Below are positions 60,229 through 64,000 of a stretch of 64,000 nucleotides of DNA, one piece after another (positions within the stretch are counted from its first letter, which is position 1; every line of letters starts with the position of its first letter). The translations under genes and the position numbers were made by a program. Below the pieces are notes generated by a model. It was not told the DNA's origin and ran no database searches. It saw nothing but the letters and a program-made list of their open reading frames with translations. Source of the DNA: Coxiella endosymbiont of Amblyomma nuttalli (GTDB lineage Bacteria > Pseudomonadota > Gammaproteobacteria > Coxiellales > Coxiellaceae); the NCBI RefSeq assembly GCF_018107685.1, contig NZ_CP064834.1:372001-436000 (forward strand). The letters are read 5' to 3'.

Positions 60229-60399
60229 ATGCAAAGTTGGTATGCGTATCCTGCTGAAACACCGGATCAATTAGAATTTTAGTCTTTACTGACAATAATG
60301 CGTTTTGATGCTTCCTCAACAGCGTGTTTTGCGACTATTCTTTGTAAAGAACGTTACCAAGTCGTTCGTAGTAGGTGGGAGGTGATACGTAGGAAGTGA
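60229..60399 (+). pseudogene. Possible coding remnant with one in-frame stop
   Basis: Reading from ATG 60229 gives MQSWYAYPAETPDQLEF, an in-frame TAG at 60280, then a further 38 sense codons (for example FDASSTACFATILCKERYQ) to a stop at 60397. The composition is more protein-like than the surroundings. No family recognised; it may be chance. Confidence 0.18.
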
Positions 60400-60574
60400 T
60401 ATATAACTTGTTGTACTTGTCAAGAATATCATACATACATCAAATTAGTACAAACCACGTACGAGCTACTTATCAAGAATCACATTGATTTAGGAATAAC
60501 GGGTTCCGTGCTTGCCACTTAAGAAAATAATCTACAATCTATTTTAAAACACTTTAAAAGTCTATTGTCTATAA

Positions 60575-60614
60575 GTATTAATCTGATTAATAATGTATTA
60601 ATCAGATTAATAAT
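60575..60614. repeat. 20-bp tandem duplication with 13-bp inverted repeat
   Basis: Two copies of GTATTAATCTGATTAATAAT with one mismatch (60575-60594, 60595-60614). Because the unit core is itself palindromic, TTAATCTGATTAA (60578-60590) and TTAATCAGATTAA (60598-60610) are exact reverse complements, giving a potential hairpin created by duplication. Confidence 0.8.
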
Positions 60615-62440
60615 GTTTATCTTCCTTCATATTTCGTATTTGCAGGTATCGAGGGATGTAATAGATGTTTTTTAGAACAATTCAAAGCACTATGAGTGTG
60701 CTGTTTATGAAAGTATTATCTTAAAATTTCAATGCTAGATGATAAAAATTATTCAACAATATTTGCAATAACTACAGAATGCTGATTGAGAAAATAGACA
60801 AATGCTCATCTAGAGTTTTTATAATGATGAAAATCTCAAAATGGTAAGGATTCTCATGTTAGTATGGCATTTAATATATTTTCTTTTTATAGTGAGTTCA
60901 CTATCTCATTGTCCTTCACCAAAAGGAAGTAGTTTCCTAAAGAAAGAAGTTTCTAACTGCTTGTTATGATATAGCGTAATTAATAACAAGCATCAGCATA
61001 TCAATTATACCAACGATGAGTAATTATTGTATTCTATATTCGTGGAGATGCAAAATTATTTCCTGCATATTGCTATATTTAGGTAGTACTCAAACATATT
61101 TAAAAGTCATCACAGCAATAAAAATTAGAATATATGAATATGAAAAAAGGAACTTTCAAAATTAGTTTAACAAACATAAAGTTTAGCTGCTTATTTATTA
61201 TTATATTATCTTTGAAGCATACAGAACTATTGATAATACTGATTGGCCTAACTAACGAATTCCGAAATTGCAATTTGGCTAGTTGTCATGTTGGATTGAT
61301 GATTTATTATCAGAAATTAAAAAGCACACTTCTTAGAACGAGTATGTTTAGTAGCTATGTTAACTAAATGAATGGGCAGAAAAGATTTAACAGAATATTC
61401 TTCCGATCATGCAATATGTGCCTATTATGCGTACTACAATATTGAGACGGTAGAATGCGTAGAAATTATTGGGGATTTACGTCTTGGACACTTTAACACG
61501 TTAATAGGAATTAATTTAGCGTGAGATGTTGGATGTTTTTTTTAGAAGTTTCTTTGGTAGTAACCGTAGATACTAAGAAAAAGGTTTTTGCATTCTAAGC
61601 GTTCATTGATTCAAACATATAAGGTGTGTCTAGAAAATGTGCATAGGTAGAGCTCTTGCATACGGTTGTGTTATGTGTTACTGATTCGATAAATAAGACC
61701 ATGGAAGAAGAAAATAGGATGAACACTTTAGGTAGTTTACGATAAAAACAACATGTTACCCCAAAGAGTATTCCAAAGCTACTACTGAAATTATTGAAGT
61801 GCAATTATTGAAGGTGCGCCTTTTATAAAAAGTCGGCTTATTGATCAGGTATAAGCAGTAGAAAAAGAAACAGCAAGGAGTATTTACCATATCATGAGAC
61901 AATTGACGAAACATCTATGAGAATTAGAAAAAGCCATGTATTACATTAAGAGATTTAGAACTTAAAGAAGCAGTAATGGTTTGTGATACAATCCAACGAA
62001 TCTAAAAGGCATTTCCAAAACTAAGCAATAATACAATTATGAATTATGCACCTATTTTGATCGTGGTAATTGACTTAGATAATCGCAAATCATTCATCCA
62101 ATTTTGAAAGTTTTTGTGGATTAGCACCGCATTTAATTTTCAATCTATTAAATAAACAAACAACATTTTCTATAACAACATTTCCGATAGAACCAGAATG
62201 AATAAGTGTAACTGACTAGGACAGAAAAACACGATAAAGCTGTCGGTAGGTTAGTCCTTACAGGCTAACACGAGATATAAGTATTATACAAAATAGATGG
62301 CGAATTTTTCTTTTAAAGATATCTTTTTTGAAATCACCTTGATTAATTTTTGTGCTTTATATGACGTGTCCACACTAATATTGTCGTCACTGAATGAAAT
62401 TCAGTAGCAATCGAAGTTAATTAATTCTCAGAAACTGAGA

Positions 62441-62788
62441 TTACCTATTGTAACGTAAAGGACAACCTATAATATACACAGGATGCGGAATATATGATTT
62501 ACACTCTCTATTAATAAAATAATCTGTATTTTTCCGGAAAATGTTTTGAAGCCGATGCAAAGACAGCAATTTTTCAAGGATTTGCTTGTGATGTGGTGAC
62601 ATCACCAGTCCTTGTCCATTAGGTATCAAATCAAAAAGGTGGGAGCTCGTAATAGCAAATGCTGAACAACTAATGGCGTTCATAACTTCCGTATAATCAA
62701 TTAGTTGAAACACCCATTTCAAATGATATAAAATTAGTTGTTTCAATAATAGATTAAGTTTGTTTGGATAGCTGATTAATAGATTCAA
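62441..62788 (-). CDS. Unrecognised 115-codon ORF downstream of mtaD
   Basis: TTG start with no clear ribosome binding site, same strand as mtaD and 91 bases after its stop. The predicted product is leucine- and histidine-rich (YHLKWVFQLIDYTEVMNAI, MSPHHKQILEKLLSLHRL, KSYIPHPVYIIGCPLRYNR near the end) with no domain I know. It could be a shortened remnant of a gene once linked to mtaD; in Pseudomonas ubiG and mtnA are neighbours, but neither family's motifs appear. Probably not functional. Confidence 0.22.
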   Translation of the reverse strand: MNLLISYPNKLNLLLKQLILYHLKWVFQLIDYTEVMNAISCSAFAITSSHLFDLIPNGQGLVMSPHHKQILEKLLSLHRLQNIFRKNTDYFINRECKSYIPHPVYIIGCPLRYNR

Positions 62789-62879
62789 TTTTCAACGGGG
62801 TAAGTACATTTTGATCTTATTTTGTAGCTCATCCTGTAGGCTAATTTCAAAACGATTATGATTCTTTAAGTAGTGATAT

Positions 62880-64000
62880 TTACATTACACAATTGACAGT
62901 TTCCAGTTCTGCAACTGCTTTGAAAGGTAATACTTTTTCAGTCCATTTTGAACTATCTTCAAGTATGCGCTTGATATCTAATTTTGTAAATTTACCTTCT
63001 CGTAAAAGTTGTTTACCTGCTACCCATACGTCACTCACTTGTAGTCGACTCATCGCATAAACCAAGTGCGACATGGGATTAAAGACGGGTTGTGTTAGAA
63101 AAGAACTTAAGTCCATCGCAATGATATCAGCAAATTTCCCAGCTTCCAATGAGCCGACTTTATCACCGAGTCCTAACGCTTTTGCCCCATTAAGCGTTGC
63201 CATTTTTATAACCTCTGCAGCAAGCAATTGAGTAGGATCAGTGTTCAGTATTTTTGCTACAAAGGCCGCCGTTCTCATTTCACCAAATAAATCTAGATCG
63301 TTATTACTGGCAGCACTATCGGTCCCAATCGCTACATTGATTCCGGCCTTTAATAATTGAACAACAGGAGCTATGCCGCTGGCAAGCTTTAAATTAGATT
63401 CAGGGCAGTGGACGACGTTTATCCGTTTATGATAGAGGAGCTCAATTTCTTCTGAAGTAAGTTGCGTCATGTGTACAGCGATTAATCGGTGTGATAATAA
63501 ACCAAGTTTGTGTAAACGTGTGAGCGGTCTTTTGCCGTATTCTTTTAGTCCTTGTGCGATTTCATCTCTTGTTTCATGGAGATGCATGTGAATGGGCAGG
63601 TCATATTGATCCGATAGTTTTTCAATTTGCATGAGTGCAGTGTCGCTAATTGTGTAAGGTGCGTGAGGTGCTAATGTCCAGGTAATTAGGGAGCGATGTT
63701 CTTTTTGCAATAAGGTTTTTTCTGCACAAGTTAAATAGGTTTTTTCATCTTTTGCCCATTTTGTAGGAACATTCATTATTAAAATACCTACACAGGCGCG
63801 AATACCAGATTTATGGGCCGTCTCAGCAATCGTATTGTGTAAGAAATAATGATCGTTAAAGCAGGTTGTTCCTCCACGTAACATTTCTGCAATAGCTAAT
63901 TGTGTACCGTCTCTTACAAATTTATTATTGATCAGTGTTCTTTCAGCGGGCCAAATATATTTTTGAAGCCAATGAAAAAGTTGAAGATCATCTGCTAATC
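62880..64000 (-). CDS. mtaD: 5-methylthioadenosine/S-adenosylhomocysteine deaminase (5'-truncated by window edge)
   Basis: Amidohydrolase-superfamily (TRZ/ATZ) enzyme that deaminates MTA/SAH-type purine nucleosides. The frame stays open to base 64000: the stretch before the internal ATG at 63884 reads ADDLQLFHWLQKYIWPAE, then FVRDGTQLAIAEMLRGGTTC, as in MtaD, so that ATG is not the start. Metal and substrate residues appear in APHAPYT, HMHLHETRDE, AVHMTQL, VHCPESNLKLASG and GTDSAASNNDLDLF. About 373 residues visible of about 440; the N-terminal metal-binding HxH lies outside the window. Confidence 0.93.
   Translation of the reverse strand, partial: LADDLQLFHWLQKYIWPAERTLINNKFVRDGTQLAIAEMLRGGTTCFNDHYFLHNTIAETAHKSGIRACVGILIMNVPTKWAKDEKTYLTCAEKTLLQKEHRSLITWTLAPHAPYTISDTALMQIEKLSDQYDLPIHMHLHETRDEIAQGLKEYGKRPLTRLHKLGLLSHRLIAVHMTQLTSEEIELLYHKRINVVHCPESNLKLASGIAPVVQLLKAGINVAIGTDSAASNNDLDLFGEMRTAAFVAKILNTDPTQLLAAEVIKMATLNGAKALGLGDKVGSLEAGKFADIIAMDLSSFLTQPVFNPMSHLVYAMSRLQVSDVWVAGKQLLREGKFTKLDIKRILEDSSKWTEKVLPFKAVAELETVNCVM

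Larger units (their letters stand above)
60123..62879. other. Largest empty region, 2.7 kb
   Basis: Between tRNA-Asn and mtaD nothing is recognised with confidence. It holds the possible remnant at 60229, a 20-bp tandem duplication that is also an inverted repeat (60575-60614), and open frames at 61134-61367 (+), 61595-61804 (-) and 62441-62788 (-). Only the last is long enough to consider (listed separately). Confidence 0.55.

Noticed and set aside
61134-61367. 77-codon frame in the 2.7-kb desert
   Set aside because: AT-rich chance frame, no motif, no neighbour with related function.

Overview
The window looks like a piece of the chromosome of a Coxiella-like endosymbiont, a gammaproteobacterium related to Coxiella burnetii of the kind found in ticks. 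Three things point there. Gene order is gammaproteobacterial (rph-yicC-gmk-rpoZ-spoT-ridA-recG, sufBCDSU-A-T, rlmE-ftsH-folP-glmM, guaB-guaA). The outer-membrane protein at 15255 has a P1/OmpA-like look that I associate with Coxiella, and the FolP signature (NVSPNSF) is unusual in a way I recall from C. burnetii. The DNA is AT-rich, and summing the gene coordinates gives only about 73% gene coverage, counting one pseudogene. The rest is long gene-free spacer typical of a genome under erosion. No database search was possible, so the species assignment is inference.

Layout. 1-5.1 kb: end of folK, coaD, a YfhL-type ferredoxin, ribosomal proteins L33 and L28 (reverse), dut, a frameshifted algC pseudogene and pyrE (reverse). 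6.4-15.1 kb: murI-rph (reverse), then yicC-gmk-rpoZ-spoT-ridA-recG. 15.2-18.9 kb: an outer-membrane barrel protein with its own promoter and strong terminator, folD and mltD (reverse). 19.1-23.1 kb: rodZ (shortened)-hisS-yfgM-der, the E. coli order without ispG and bamB. 24-32 kb: xseA, pabB, tsaB and a CDF cation exporter, separated by 0.7-1.8 kb of empty DNA. 32.4-47.3 kb: a dense stretch with an Rrf2 regulator, sufB-C-D-S-U-A-T, rlmE, ftsH, folP, glmM, guaB and guaA. 47.9-52.6 kb: ddl and dnaE. 53.5-64 kb: sparse, with a FUSC membrane protein, an MFS exporter, aspC, tRNA-Asn(GTT) and a 5'-truncated mtaD at the right edge.

How the genes work together. What remains is mostly housekeeping. 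Cell wall: murI, ddl, glmM, mltD, rodZ. Guanine nucleotides and (p)ppGpp: guaB, guaA, gmk, spoT, rpoZ. Iron-sulfur assembly: the SUF operon. Replication and repair: dnaE, recG, xseA, dut. Proteolysis, translation and tRNA modification: ftsH, hisS, rlmE, tsaB, der. A folate set (folK, folP, pabB, folD) and coaD are kept, which fits a vitamin-provisioning symbiont. The clearest loss is algC, which would feed GDP-mannose and LPS sugar synthesis.

The most distinctive sequence-level signal is a set of two-copy tandem duplications, units 9-23 bp, found in spacers and in the algC pseudogene. I saw none in intact genes. No mobile element, prophage, CRISPR array or toxin-antitoxin pair was seen, and I found no convincing new multi-gene system. 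The best candidates for something undescribed are two overlapping mini-ORFs after guaA (47349-47482) and a 53-codon ORF with a strong ribosome binding site before tsaB (29032-29193).
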